Positions 27,714 through 38,026 of a stretch of DNA of 64,000 bases are shown here, in pieces (the first letter of the stretch is position 1; each line of letters starts with the position of its first letter). The notes beneath the pieces were generated by a model, which worked only from the letters and a program-made list of their open reading frames with translations, did not search any database and was not told the origin of the DNA. Made by a program: the position numbers and the translations under genes. Source of the DNA: Shewanella marisflavi (GTDB lineage Bacteria; Pseudomonadota; Gammaproteobacteria; Enterobacterales; Shewanellaceae); the NCBI RefSeq assembly GCF_023283925.1, contig NZ_JAKIKX010000001.1, positions 434,001 through 498,000 of the forward strand, read 5' to 3'.

Positions 27714-29390
27714 ATGTCTCAACAGGGAGTAGGAATGATGGATCGTATTAAGTCGGTTCGTTTTCAGTTAAAACTGAATGTCTTTTTAATCATCTTTGCC
27801 TTTGTGTTTCTTGGGTACAAAGGCATTACCGGCATGTTAGATGCGGGGGCGTCGATTGGTGAGCTTTATGGTCAGGGGATGCAACACAGCATCAGGGCCG
27901 GAAAGATTTTGCATGAATTGGAGATGGCCCGCAGTGGTCTGCTCCTCGGGTTTCAGCATGCTCCCGATAACGCCTTTGCAGATATGCACAATCACCCACT
28001 GAGCTTTCATGTGGAGTCGAGCCGCGAATCGATTAAGTTGCTGCATGACATTATAGATAACCAGATCTTAGCGTCGGATCTCGATAGTGATGAGCGTACT
28101 CAGGTGAATCGTTTAGTCTCACTGCTCGATAAGGTCACTCAAGAAGGCTTTAACCCCGCAATCGAGGCGCTAAGCCAGGGCGATTACCAGCGTTCTAATC
28201 AACTCTTGCTGGAAAATATCAACCCGCTGTTTAAGGACATCACGGCCCAGGCTCAGGCTTTCCTGGATTTGCAGATAGCCGAAGCTAAAGCCAGTTACCA
28301 GGACTCTGAGGAAACCGTTTCTCTCTATATCTGGCTGGTGGCTATCTTCTCAGGTGTCGCCATGTTGACCATTACTGCCAGCTCGGTATTTATCATACGC
28401 AGGGTCAGCCAATCCGTGGTGCAACTGGAAGAGACGGCGGTGGATATTGCTGCCGGGGATTTGACCAAGCGGATCCAGTTGGGCGGACAAGATGAGTTTG
28501 CCCATATTGCCGAACATGTGAACCGCATCGCAAGCGATTTCCAGCAGGCGGTGACCAATACTCATGCCTCCACCTCGCGCCTGGCCAGCGCGGCTGAAGA
28601 GAATGCCGTGGTCTCAACCCAGACGCAGCGAAATGTGCTGGATCAACAACAGCAGACCCAGCTGATCGCTACCGCCATCCATGAATTTACCGCCACAGTG
28701 CGCGAAGTGGCTCAGAGCGCCGCATCGGCTGCCACTGCCTCCCATGAAGCCAACGAGGCCGCCCATGGCGCCCAGGGGGTGGTGGATGAGAGTATCGCCG
28801 TTATCGAAGCCCTGTCTCAGGAACTGACTAGCGCCAGTGAGGCGATGACGCTACTCGCGCAGCATTCGGATGAGATTGGTAGCGTAGTCGATGTGATCCA
28901 GGGGATTTCTGAGCAGACCAACCTGCTGGCACTTAACGCCGCGATTGAGGCAGCGCGGGCGGGCGAGCAGGGCAGAGGCTTTGCCGTGGTCGCCGATGAG
29001 GTGCGCTCCTTGGCCAAACGTACCCAGGACTCGACCGAGGAGATTCAGAAGATGATCCAGCGTCTGCAACAGGGGGCGCGTGGTTCGATGCAGATGATGC
29101 AAAGCGGTACCGAGCAGGTCAAACTCAGTGTGGATAAGTCTCTGCTGGTGCGCGGCGCCCTGCAGCAGATCTTAAATAGCATAGAGGAGATCAATGCCCT
29201 CAACGCCCAGATAGCGACCGCCTCAGAGGAGCAGAGCTCGGTGACCGAGGAGATCAATATCAACATCACCAATATCAGCGAGATCTCAGATCAGACCGCC
29301 GAGGGCGCCAGACAGAGCAGTGATGCTACCGAAGATCTGGCCAGACTGGCAGAATCTATGGAGGCGGATATCGCCCACTATAAGGTGTAG
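27714..29390 (+). CDS. Methyl-accepting chemotaxis protein
   Basis: 558 residues from the ATG at 27714 (AGGGG at a 6-nt spacing; the in-frame ATG pair at 27735 with GGAGTAGGA is an alternative). TM1 at about 17-38, a helical periplasmic four-helix-bundle-type sensor domain, TM2 ([24 protein letters not shown]), HAMP, and a long cytoplasmic coiled coil. The invariant signalling hairpin reads [35 protein letters not shown]. The AAASA-rich repeats are methylation helices. No pentapeptide CheR tether at the C-terminus. The ligand is unknown. Confidence 0.93.
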   Translation: MSQQGVGMMDRIKSVRFQLKLNVFLIIFAFVFLGYKGITGMLDAGASIGELYGQGMQHSIRAGKILHELEMARSGLLLGFQHAPDNAFADMHNHPLSFHVESSRESIKLLHDIIDNQILASDLDSDERTQVNRLVSLLDKVTQEGFNPAIEALSQGDYQRSNQLLLENINPLFKDITAQAQAFLDLQIAEAKASYQDSEETVSLYIWLVAIFSGVAMLTITASSVFIIRRVSQSVVQLEETAVDIAAGDLTKRIQLGGQDEFAHIAEHVNRIASDFQQAVTNTHASTSRLASAAEENAVVSTQTQRNVLDQQQQTQLIATAIHEFTATVREVAQSAASAATASHEANEAAHGAQGVVDESIAVIEALSQELTSASEAMTLLAQHSDEIGSVVDVIQGISEQTNLLALNAAIEAARAGEQGRGFAVVADEVRSLAKRTQDSTEEIQKMIQRLQQGARGSMQMMQSGTEQVKLSVDKSLLVRGALQQILNSIEEINALNAQIATASEEQSSVTEEININITNISEISDQTAEGARQSSDATEDLARLAESMEADIAHYKV

Positions 29391-29440
29391 TCGGCTATTA
29401 AGAGGTTACGCCAGGTTTAAGTGAAAAACAGCAGACAAGA

Positions 29441-29467
29441 AAAAAGGCAGTCAACTGACTGCCTTTT
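29441..29467. terminator. Bidirectional terminator between chemoreceptor and valS
   Basis: AAAAAGGCAGT...ACTGCCTTTTT around a 5-6-nt loop, with A-run and T-run on either side, so it can terminate both convergent genes. Confidence 0.88.
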
Positions 29468-29484
29468 TAGTATCTCAAACCGGG

Positions 29485-29523
29485 TTAGCCTTTCAGCTTA
29501 GCCTTTGAGCTTAGCCTTTGAGC

Positions 29524-29536
<13 letters not shown>
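29485..29536 (-). repeat. 13-bp tandem repeat (4 copies) crossing the valS stop codon
   Basis: Four adjacent 13-bp units TTAGCCTTTGAGC (plus-strand reading) at 29485, 29498, 29511 and 29524; the two inner copies are identical and the outer ones differ by one base. Each unit begins with TTA, i.e. a TAA stop on the minus strand. valS stops in the unit at 29524, and the others sit in successive frames behind it. Confidence 0.9.
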
Positions 29537-32403
<2,867 letters not shown>

Positions 32404-32423
32404 AGGAGCGTGTGCTTCTCAAA

Positions 32424-32888
32424 CTAATTAATTGGTTGTTGGGTCGTTAGGGGGATCCCTAACTCGCGATACTGGCGATAGCGATCGCGCGCGGTCGCTT
32501 TCATAGCAGCATCGTTGGCAACGAAGTCGATAATCTGGCCAAAGTTTACCGCAAATTGCGGCGCTTGGTCTGCAAGATTAATCAGAAGATGACGATTTTT
32601 ATTGGGGCCCAGTTTATCAAAGCCTATCTCTACTGGCGCACCACCCGTTGGCCCTTCACCTTTGAGGTTGTGGGGCACAAATGCTGTGGGTTCAAATTGC
32701 CATAATATTTCGTCAATCTCATAGGCCTGCTGTTGATCATTACAGTGGATATAGACCAGTTGTTGATCGCGATATGCCTGCTCGGCGAGCCGACAGGCAA
32801 ACAGATAGACATTCTCTCGCTCTGCCTTGGCAACATCGGTTGCGGCAGAAGCTGCTTGTGGCATCAAATAAAACAAGGCGTTAGGCAT
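32424..32888 (-). CDS. holC: DNA polymerase III chi subunit
   Basis: 154 residues. Chi links the clamp loader to single-strand-binding protein in the replisome. Visible family features: ALFYLM at the N-terminus, a helical segment with CRLAEQAYRDQQLVYIHCNDQQQAYEIDEILW, FVPHNLKGEGP and the C-terminal DRYRQYRELG helix. The holC-valS order is conserved in gammaproteobacteria; the pepA gene that often precedes holC is not present, and repeats and cassettes lie there instead. Confidence 0.9.
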   Translation of the reverse strand: MPNALFYLMPQAASAATDVAKAERENVYLFACRLAEQAYRDQQLVYIHCNDQQQAYEIDEILWQFEPTAFVPHNLKGEGPTGGAPVEIGFDKLGPNKNRHLLINLADQAPQFAVNFGQIIDFVANDAAMKATARDRYRQYRELGIPLTTQQPIN

Positions 32889-33100
32889 TATCTGGCTCTA
32901 TGTTGCTCGAGTATGGCTAGCGTTGACGAAAGAGAGAATTCTACACCTAAAAGGGGGCGTTAAACCAGAGGGGGAGGGGATTTGTCGAATAACAAATTGG
33001 GTAATATTTTGGATTTGTTGGCCAAGGCCTTTTGGAATTGAATTTTGCCTGCTGAAGGCCAATGCTTCATTGTCTTGAATTGCTTGGCAGCAGGCCTTTC
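32889..33100. other. Intergenic region upstream of holC
   Basis: No convincing gene. It runs from the holC start to the first structured repeat. An inverted TTGGCCAAGGCC tract occurs at 33019-33029, and TTGCTTGGCAGCAGG near 33080 may belong to the repeat's flank. Confidence 0.4.
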
Positions 33101-33220
33101 GTGCAGGTACTGCTGTGACGCGCCGCAAGTACGTTCCCTGTAGGCTCTGCCGTGACATCCCTGTCACGGAAGGTCACAGCCGTACCTACACCGAGTTATC
33201 CGTTTCTTCGATTTGGCCGT
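33101..33220 (-). repeat. Structured branched repeat, copy 1
   Basis: Read on the minus strand: conserved head (CCAAATCGAAGA...GATAACTCGGTG), then outer stem GTGTAGGTACGGCTGTGAC (33191-33173) pairing with GTCACAGCAGTACCTGCAC (33119-33101). Inside is a hairpin CCGTGAC-AGGGAT-GTCACGG (33150-33169) and a small TAC-AGGGAAC-GTA hairpin followed by CTTGCGGCG. Same plan as the copies at 33361, 35537 and 36128, with different stem sequences that still pair. Confidence 0.85.
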
Positions 33221-33360
33221 ATTTGATATCCGATCGTATTGAAGTTGCGTTTGCCTAGAGAGGCCTATGTTTCAGTGAGGCTGTAAGTAGTTATTGAAAC
33301 ATCTACCTGACTAGGGTACTTGGTCGGGAGGGCTTTAAACCATAGCTTCATGGTTTATCA

Positions 33361-33556
33361 ATCGCCTGTCCGGCGGGGAATGTGCATGCACTCTTTTGGC
33401 ACGCTGTGGATATGTCCCTATACGCTCCGCGGCGGCATCTGATGTGAATGGATTCACAAATGCAGCGATGACATGGATGTCAAAGAGCTGCCATGCCGCC
33501 GAGGGCCAAAAGCGCGCATACACGGAGTTATCCATCTCTTCGATTCAGCCGCACTT
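33361..33556 (-). repeat. Structured branched repeat, copy 2 (expanded)
   Basis: Minus-strand reading: head GCTGAATCGAAGAGATGG-ATAACTCC, outer stem GTGTATGCGCGCTTTTGGC (33523-33505) pairing with GCCAAAAGAGTGCATGCAC (33400-33382). The interior is longer than in other copies and holds CGGCGGCAT/ATGCCGCCG enclosing TGACATCCATGTCA and GTGAATCCATTCAC hairpins, then TAT-AGGGAC-ATA. It ends in CCCCGCCGGACAGGCGAT, the same tail as the units in the array to the right. Confidence 0.8.
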
Positions 33557-33653
33557 GGCAGCCATCATCTTCTAAAAGCTAAGACCTTTTTGGACAAAAA
33601 TGAGTTAGAACTTTAGAGCTATATATGTGAGCTTTAGGTTAATGTTTTTATGT

Positions 33654-33750
33654 GCTAACGCCCGCATAAGGGGTGAGTAAACGTGTGCCATGTTTGAGCA
33701 AAGCGAGTTCGGCACGCGTTTACGAATTCCTCTTGAAGCGCTTGTTAGCT
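33654..33750 (-). other. attC-type integron recombination site (VCR-like), cassette B
   Basis: On the minus strand it begins AGCTAACAAGCGCTTCAAGA and ends CCCCTTATGCGGGCGTTAGC, closely like Vibrio cholerae attC repeats (TAACAA...CGC...TCAAGAGG / GGCGGGCGTTAG). Inner arms GTAAACGCGTGCC and GGCACACGTTTAC (33723-33711, 33689-33677) pair in 12 of 13 positions around a 21-nt loop. The left box overlaps the TAA of the preceding minus-strand gene, as is usual in cassettes. No integrase gene is in the window. Confidence 0.8.
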
Positions 33751-34629
33751 ACTGACTTTTTCAAGTTTGATACTGCCATCTTCAAAAACTAGAGAACCGT
33801 TTGCTTCTCTCACAGCTGCTGGTAAATTGGCTACCTCAGACTTAAGAAGGAGGCCTGCCGATTCAGCCTGTTTGACTACAGGAACAATCTGATGGTCGAC
33901 AAAATCGATGATTTGAGCACCAAGCTCACCGCCAAGAGTTGATGCGTTAATCTTTAACTTCTTAATATCGTTTAAATGTTTGGATGAAAGTTCAGATAGT
34001 TCAATAACTTCATTTCTTAGCAGCTCTCGCGTACGATCAAATGCATCATAAGCCGCCACCTGAGAAATTGATCCTGCTTGCTTTTCTACATCTACCCCTT
34101 CTATCTTTCTAGGTTTACTACCATCAGAAGACATGAGGTTTGCGTTGTAATTAATAGTACTAATCACCGCTTTCAATCCATGCCTCAGTCCATTAACGTC
34201 ATCAATTAGCCCATTGATATTTCGCATATTTTGATAGTGTACCGAAAGACTTGATGCATGAATCTTCACATTTTTCATGGATCTATCGATTATATCAGCA
34301 GACCCTCTTAGGCGAGAGAGTTCAACCTGTAAAGCCATGACTTGCTTTGACTCTTTAATTTCAGAATCGTGCTGAATCAATTGACGACTTTGCTCGTTCA
34401 ATTTGTTCTCTACTTCCGTTGAACTTTTGCTATCGAAAAAATCAGGAGCATTATCGCTAGGCTTTGGGGCTGGCTTTTCTTGATGATATTTGTCAATCAC
34501 TCGCTCCAGACGATCATAGGCATCCACTGCACTATCTGAAGTGCAAACTTCATAGACTTTTTTTACAACTTTGGATACAGCAGAACCAACTGATTTAACT
34601 GTTTCCCAAACACTAGAAAACCATCCCAT
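33745..34629 (-). CDS. Cassette-borne helical protein of unknown function
   Basis: 294 residues from the ATG at 34629, with AAGGAG at a 7-8-nt spacing. I do not recognise a family. The first 29 residues form an amphipathic, basic helix (GWFSSVWETVKSVGSAVSKVVKKVYEV) that could sit on or in a membrane. A Pro/Asp-rich hinge follows near residues 52-67. The remainder is almost entirely helical with coiled-coil character (EVENKLNEQSRQLIQHDSEIKESKQVMALQVELSRL; LLRNEVIELSELSSKHLNDIKKL), ending in a short beta hairpin (GSLVFEDGSIKLEKVSS). It is AT-richer than the neighbouring housekeeping genes and lies between two attC sites, so it is a mobile cassette. Pairing with the RHIM-like gene upstream is possible. 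Confidence 0.8.
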   Translation of the reverse strand: MGWFSSVWETVKSVGSAVSKVVKKVYEVCTSDSAVDAYDRLERVIDKYHQEKPAPKPSDNAPDFFDSKSSTEVENKLNEQSRQLIQHDSEIKESKQVMALQVELSRLRGSADIIDRSMKNVKIHASSLSVHYQNMRNINGLIDDVNGLRHGLKAVISTINYNANLMSSDGSKPRKIEGVDVEKQAGSISQVAAYDAFDRTRELLRNEVIELSELSSKHLNDIKKLKINASTLGGELGAQIIDFVDHQIVPVVKQAESAGLLLKSEVANLPAAVREANGSLVFEDGSIKLEKVSS

Positions 34630-34673
34630 CAAATATCTCCTTATTTAAAATTTCCACACATGTTGCATGAGCA

Positions 34674-34724
34674 GCTAACGCCCGCGTCAACTGCCGGAGG
34701 TCAGATTGCACGCGCTTGCTAAGC
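34674..34724 (-). other. Short attC-type integron site, cassette A
   Basis: Located just after the stop of the gene at 34731. The minus strand carries an end box GCGGGCGTTAGC identical to the one at the VCR-like site. The core folds as GCGT-CAACTG / CAG(A)TTG(C)ACGC (plus-strand 34684-34693 with 34702-34713) around an 8-nt loop. The single extrahelical bases are a hallmark of attC hairpins. The distal box (GCTTAGCAAGCGC) is less regular than in the site at 33654. Confidence 0.7.
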
Positions 34725-34730
34725 ATATCT

Positions 34731-35237
34731 CTACAAAAGGCCCAACAGTGACGATGCACCCGCGCCAATCAGGCTACCCACAGTACTATTTTCAAGTAGC
34801 TTTCTAAGTAGAGTTTTTGCCTCGGGATCATTAGTTTTGGAAACCTCTTCGACCAATTTGTGAATACTAATATTTACAGTCTGAGTATTTCCATTGCCCA
34901 CCTGTACTTGCTCACCATTTAGAGTTCCAATATTGATCGTACTAGGCGCAATATTTTGAGTGTGGGGTTTTGCGGTCGTATTCTCGACTTTTAAAGCAGC
35001 TATATGGGGATGATTTGTTCCTATATTTAACGAACTGTTCTCCGAAAATGATAAATCTAAAATCTTTAAAGCAATTTCTCGTTTCCCAGATTTTAGACTA
35101 ATTACATCTCCTATCCCGATATCAGGCTCTTCAGTATAAGGAATATCTACTGTCCCTTTGTCCATATCACGATTAGCTTTGTATTCTTCACCTTCAATGT
35201 AGACAATCTCAGGATATGCTAAGGCATCAAAGTCCAT
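34731..35237 (-). CDS. Cassette-borne protein with RHIM-like VQVG motif
   Basis: 168 residues, no named family. Residues 1-88 are beta-rich (IVYIEGEEYKANRD...DIGIGDVISLKSGKREIALKILDL). Residues 100-122 read TINIGTLNGEQVQVGNGNTQ: the core VQVG (111-114) with its Gly/Asn surroundings matches the (I/V)Q(I/V)G core of RHIM-type amyloid motifs, also used in bacterial immunity proteins. A helix (HKLVEEVSKTNDPEAKTLLRKLLEN) and a Gly/Ala/Leu-rich tail (VGSLIGAGASSLLGLL) follow and could insert in membranes. GAAGAGGAAG precedes the ATG. The gene forms an integron-type cassette between the GTTAAGC box near 35263 and the attC at 34674. A signalling or cell-death role is inferred only from the motif. Confidence 0.8.
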   Translation of the reverse strand: MDFDALAYPEIVYIEGEEYKANRDMDKGTVDIPYTEEPDIGIGDVISLKSGKREIALKILDLSFSENSSLNIGTNHPHIAALKVENTTAKPHTQNIAPSTINIGTLNGEQVQVGNGNTQTVNISIHKLVEEVSKTNDPEAKTLLRKLLENSTVGSLIGAGASSLLGLL

Positions 35238-35262
35238 GTTTTCTTCCTCTTCTTGTTCGTGT

Positions 35263-35269
35263 GCTTAAC
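35263..35269 (-). other. Upstream cassette boundary box (GTTAAGC)
   Basis: On the minus strand GTTAAGC matches GTTRRRY, the integron crossover box, 26 bp before the start of the RHIM-like gene. It would be the point where this cassette was joined to a preceding attC or attI. Confidence 0.5.
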
Positions 35270-35283
35270 AACTTATCAATGAG

Positions 35284-35312
35284 ACCTTGCAAGGTACGCT
35301 ACCTTGTAAGGT
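35284..35312. repeat. 13-bp stem hairpin next to the cassette boundary
   Basis: ACCTTGCAAGGTA-CGC-TACCTTGTAAGGT: 13 pairs with one G-T, made of two near-palindromes. It may be a degenerate recombination hairpin or a terminator. Immediately to the right (35334-35356) is ATGGGGTCAGAGTTAACTTT, a sequence resembling ends of REP-associated transposase repeats (recalled, not verified). Confidence 0.5.
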
Positions 35313-35536
35313 AGGAGACCAAGCATGTAAATAAATGGGGTCAGAGTTAACTTTATAAGGGAGTTGATTGGCGTGTGGAGATTGGCTTTTTCATTCCCTG
35401 AATGGCGTGGTCGATGTTTGATTCGATTTGGCCCAGCTCTGTCCTTGATTGGTTACACATTAAGCTATTGCTCAGGAGGCAATCAACAAGTTCTGTCACA
35501 TTTTTGTACGTTTTTTTCTTAAAAAGAATAACTTGT

Positions 35537-35689
35537 CTCAATGGCACTCAATGAGGCCAAATCGAAGAGACGTTAGATACCGAGTGTAGATGCATCTGCG
35601 GACGTCGATGGCAGGGATGCCATCGTCGAGCCTCCAAGGATGGATTTACGGCGTGTAGCAGATGTATCTGCACATAAGCTCACCGCAGG
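35537..35689 (+). repeat. Structured branched repeat, copy 3
   Basis: Head CAATGAGGCCAAATCGAAGA then ACGTTAGATACC. The outer stem GTGTAGATGCATCTGC (35584-35599) pairs with GCAGATGTATCTGCAC (35658-35673) over all 16 positions with two G-T wobbles. Inner hairpin CGATGGC-AGGGAT-GCCATCG, then TCC-AAGGAT-GGA followed by TTTACGGCG. Ends in CACCGCAGGTGATAG, which leads into the tandem array. Confidence 0.88.
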
Positions 35690-36533
35690 TGATAGATTGC
35701 CATGAAGGTGCGACCTTCAAATCCACTTAGCCAATGACCATGACGCTTAGCGCTAATATTCTGTTTCTCAGACACTAATTACAATGCGTCTCCATATTCC
35801 CCCGCCGGGCAGGCGTTAAGTAACAGCGAAGGTGCGACCTTCAAATCCACTTAGCCAATGACCATGACGCTTAGTGCTAATATTCAGTTTCTCAGACACT
35901 AATTACAATGTGTCTCCATATTCCCCCGCCGGGCAGGCGTTAGGTTACAGCGACGGTGCGACCTTCAAATCCACTAAACCAATGATAGTGACGCTCAGTG
36001 ATACCAATCTAAATAGCGAACATTAATCCTTGAGGTGTTGTCACACATCCCCCGTCGGGCAGGCGTTAGGTTGCAGCGAAGGTGCGGCCTTCAAATCTCC
36101 TGTAAATACAAATGTGGCCAAATGTTTCTCACCAATGGGCACCCAATGAGGGCAAATCGAAGAGACGTTAGATACTCAGTGTAAACACGATTTTGGCCTT
36201 CGAAATCATGGATGATTTCGCAGAGCCCACATGGATGTGCTTGCGGCGAGCCAAAATAGTGTTTGCACAACCCCCGCCGAGCAGGCGTTAGGTTACAGCG
36301 AAGGTGCGACCTTCAAATCCACTAAACCAATGATAGTGACGCTCAGTGATACCAATCTAAATAGCGAACATTAATCCTTGAGGTGTTGTCACACATCCCC
36401 CGTCGGGCAGGCGATAGATTGCCATGAAGGTGCGACCTTCAAATCCACTTAGCCAACGACCGCGACGTTAACTGCTTACACTGAGTTTTTCGCACATTAA
36501 TTACAATGTGCCTCCATCCCCGCTAGGCAGGCG
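35690..36533 (+). repeat. Tandem array of about 125-bp repeat units
   Basis: Units end at 35815, 35939, 36065, 36287, 36413 and 36533, each closing with (C)CCCGCCGGGCAGGCG or a near variant. The next unit opens TTAGGTTACAGCGAAGGTGC or ATAGATTGCCATGAAGGTGC, then GACCTTCAAATCCAC. Units 3 and 5 (35940-36065, 36288-36413) differ by one base in 126. Units 1 and 2 share a different middle with pairing TTAGTG/CACTAA arms. Unit 4 is long because it contains branched repeat copy 4. There are no spacers and no cas genes. A truncated seventh opening follows from 36534. Confidence 0.88.
36128..36287 (+). repeat. Structured branched repeat, copy 4 (inside tandem unit 4)
   Basis: Head CCAATGAGGGCAAATCGAAG then ACGTTAGATACTCA. 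Outer stem GTGTAAACACGATTTTGGC (36179-36197) pairs with GCCAAAATAGTGTTTGCAC (36250-36268), keeping the U-G at position 4 and a G-A at position 11 that copies 1 and 2 also show. Inner hairpins CGAAATC-ATGGAT-GATTTCG and CAC-ATGGAT-GTG, then CTTGCGGCG. Tail CCCCCGCCGAGCAGGCG. Confidence 0.88.
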
Positions 36534-36631
36534 ATAGATTGCCATGAAGCAGCGATTCTCAGCGCGAGGCCAAACGGCAATACGGTTAGATGCTAACAAC
36601 TAGCTAGGCCAAGGTTGCGGCCAGGCAATAA

Positions 36632-36657
36632 AAAACCACCCTTTGTTGGGTGGTTTT
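36632..36657. terminator. Terminator of the nap operon
   Basis: AAAACCACCC-TTTGTT-GGGTGGTTTT. On the minus strand the stem is followed by six T, 50 bp after the napB stop. The segment 36534-36631 between the array and this hairpin has no gene. Confidence 0.88.
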
Positions 36658-36707
36658 GGTGTTTTCAGCGTCTAACGTTCAAGTCTGCAAGACCCGAACT
36701 TCAAGTT

Positions 36708-37130
36708 TTATTGATTCGAGAAATTATTCTCAACCAACTTCTGCTTGTTTTCCGCCTGTGGCACGTGACACTGAGTACAGTTGAAATACTCATAGTTGAG
36801 CTTGCTGTCTGGCAGAATGTGCGACGCGTGAATTTCGGTCGCCTTCATGCGCTTAGCTTTCTCTGGGCTGTGACAGGTCATACAGCCATTCTTCTTGATG
36901 CTGATTGGGTAGTCGGCCTTGTGCGGGATCAGCGGTGGCTGGTGGACGAAGCCACGCTCGATTGACTGACCTCGACTTGGATAGGTCGGCATCTCGTCAG
37001 CGGCACGTACCGCGGTGATCTCGCCTTTTCCGAGTGAACTGATATTCACAGGTTCGGCCGCAATGTCGCTTTGCTGACCGGAACAGGCACCTAGCGCCAT
37101 CAGCGCGACTAAAGTGAGTACTTTTTTCAT
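36708..37130 (-). CDS. napB: Periplasmic nitrate reductase diheme cytochrome subunit NapB
   Basis: 140 residues from the ATG at 37130, which overlaps the napH TGA (ATGA); an upstream in-frame extension to 37220 lies inside napH and is not signal-like. The signal region MKKVLTLVALMALGACSG resembles a lipobox (GAC at Cys16), unlike classical soluble NapB. Two heme motifs CMTCH (83-87) and CTQCH (118-122) with distal histidines (FVHQPPLIPH, IHASH). NapB passes electrons to NapA. Last gene of napDAGHB. Confidence 0.93.
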   Translation of the reverse strand: MKKVLTLVALMALGACSGQQSDIAAEPVNISSLGKGEITAVRAADEMPTYPSRGQSIERGFVHQPPLIPHKADYPISIKKNGCMTCHSPEKAKRMKATEIHASHILPDSKLNYEYFNCTQCHVPQAENKQKLVENNFSNQ

Positions 37131-38026
37131 TGGTTGTTCTCCGCCTTTAGGGCAATTCGATTTTGATACTGGAAAACGCGTTGGGCACAAACATCGATAC
37201 ATCGGCCGCACTGAGTGCAATCACTGTCGACTATCATGGGGTTGTCGCCTTTAAGAGCAGGCTTTAACACCTGCCGCTCGGGACATACCTCAAAACAATC
37301 CATACAGTTGTCGCATGCCTTGGCATTGACCGCAGACACCTTAACCGGGCTCGCCTTGCCCAGCAGGGCAAACATGGCGCCGGTGGGACACAGGTGACCA
37401 CACCAAGCCCGTTCACTGATGAAGAGATCCAGCAAGAAGATCATCGCCAGTATCCACAGCCCACTACCGGCACCAAACAGCAGGGCGCGGTAGAGGATAG
37501 GCACTGGGTTGACCCACTCCCATGCGGTAATGCCTGTGACCAAGGGCAGTAGTAGCACCAGGGCCAGCAGGTAGTAGCGCAGGTTCCTGGGCATCTCGGC
37601 GGTGCGTGGCAGACGCAGTTTGCGTCTTAGCCAGCTGGCAGCGTCGGTGACCAGGTTGACCGGGCAGACCCAGCTGCAGAACACCCGTCCACCCGCAAGC
37701 AGGTAGAACAGCGCGATGATGAGCGCACCGACAAGCAGCGCGGTTTCGGGAAGGTGTCCCGTCATCAGCACCTGCAGGGTGGCCAGGGGATCTGACAGGG
37801 GCACAGCCCCCAGCAACTCGCTGGAAGAGAGATTACCTTTGAGTATCCAGAGTCCCATCCAGGGGCCGATGGCAAAGGTCAGTAGCACACACAGCTGACT
37901 GGCACGACGCAGGAACAGGAACTTGTGGGCACGCCACCAGCCTAGTTCATCGATCGCCGCCTGAGCGAAACGTGTCTGAGCCGCGCCTGGCGCTGTCATC
38001 TTCGTATTACTCATGCCGTTCTTCAT
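37127..38026 (-). CDS. napH: Quinol dehydrogenase membrane component NapH
   Basis: 299 residues with four TM helices, two CxxxCP motifs at the membrane face (CSWVCP, CGHLCP), and two C-terminal 4Fe-4S clusters (CDNCMDCFEVCP, CTQCGRCIDVCA). With NapG it oxidises menaquinol/ubiquinol and feeds NapB/NapA. Its start overlaps napG (ATGA) and its end overlaps napB. The presence of NapGH in place of NapC fits the NAP-beta type. Confidence 0.95.
   Translation of the reverse strand: MKNGMSNTKMTAPGAAQTRFAQAAIDELGWWRAHKFLFLRRASQLCVLLTFAIGPWMGLWILKGNLSSSELLGAVPLSDPLATLQVLMTGHLPETALLVGALIIALFYLLAGGRVFCSWVCPVNLVTDAASWLRRKLRLPRTAEMPRNLRYYLLALVLLLPLVTGITAWEWVNPVPILYRALLFGAGSGLWILAMIFLLDLFISERAWCGHLCPTGAMFALLGKASPVKVSAVNAKACDNCMDCFEVCPERQVLKPALKGDNPMIVDSDCTQCGRCIDVCAQRVFQYQNRIALKAENNQ

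Noticed and set aside
32889..33653. Possible pepA remnant before holC
   Set aside because: No frame here resembles aminopeptidase; the region is repeats and non-coding sequence.
35353..35547. Minus-strand open frame of 64 codons next to the repeat array
   Set aside because: It runs into the head of branched repeat copy 3, has no ribosome site and no recognisable domain; probably chance or a relic.
35690..36533. CRISPR array
   Set aside because: Units are about 125 bp with internal similarity and no unique spacers of uniform size, and no cas gene is near.
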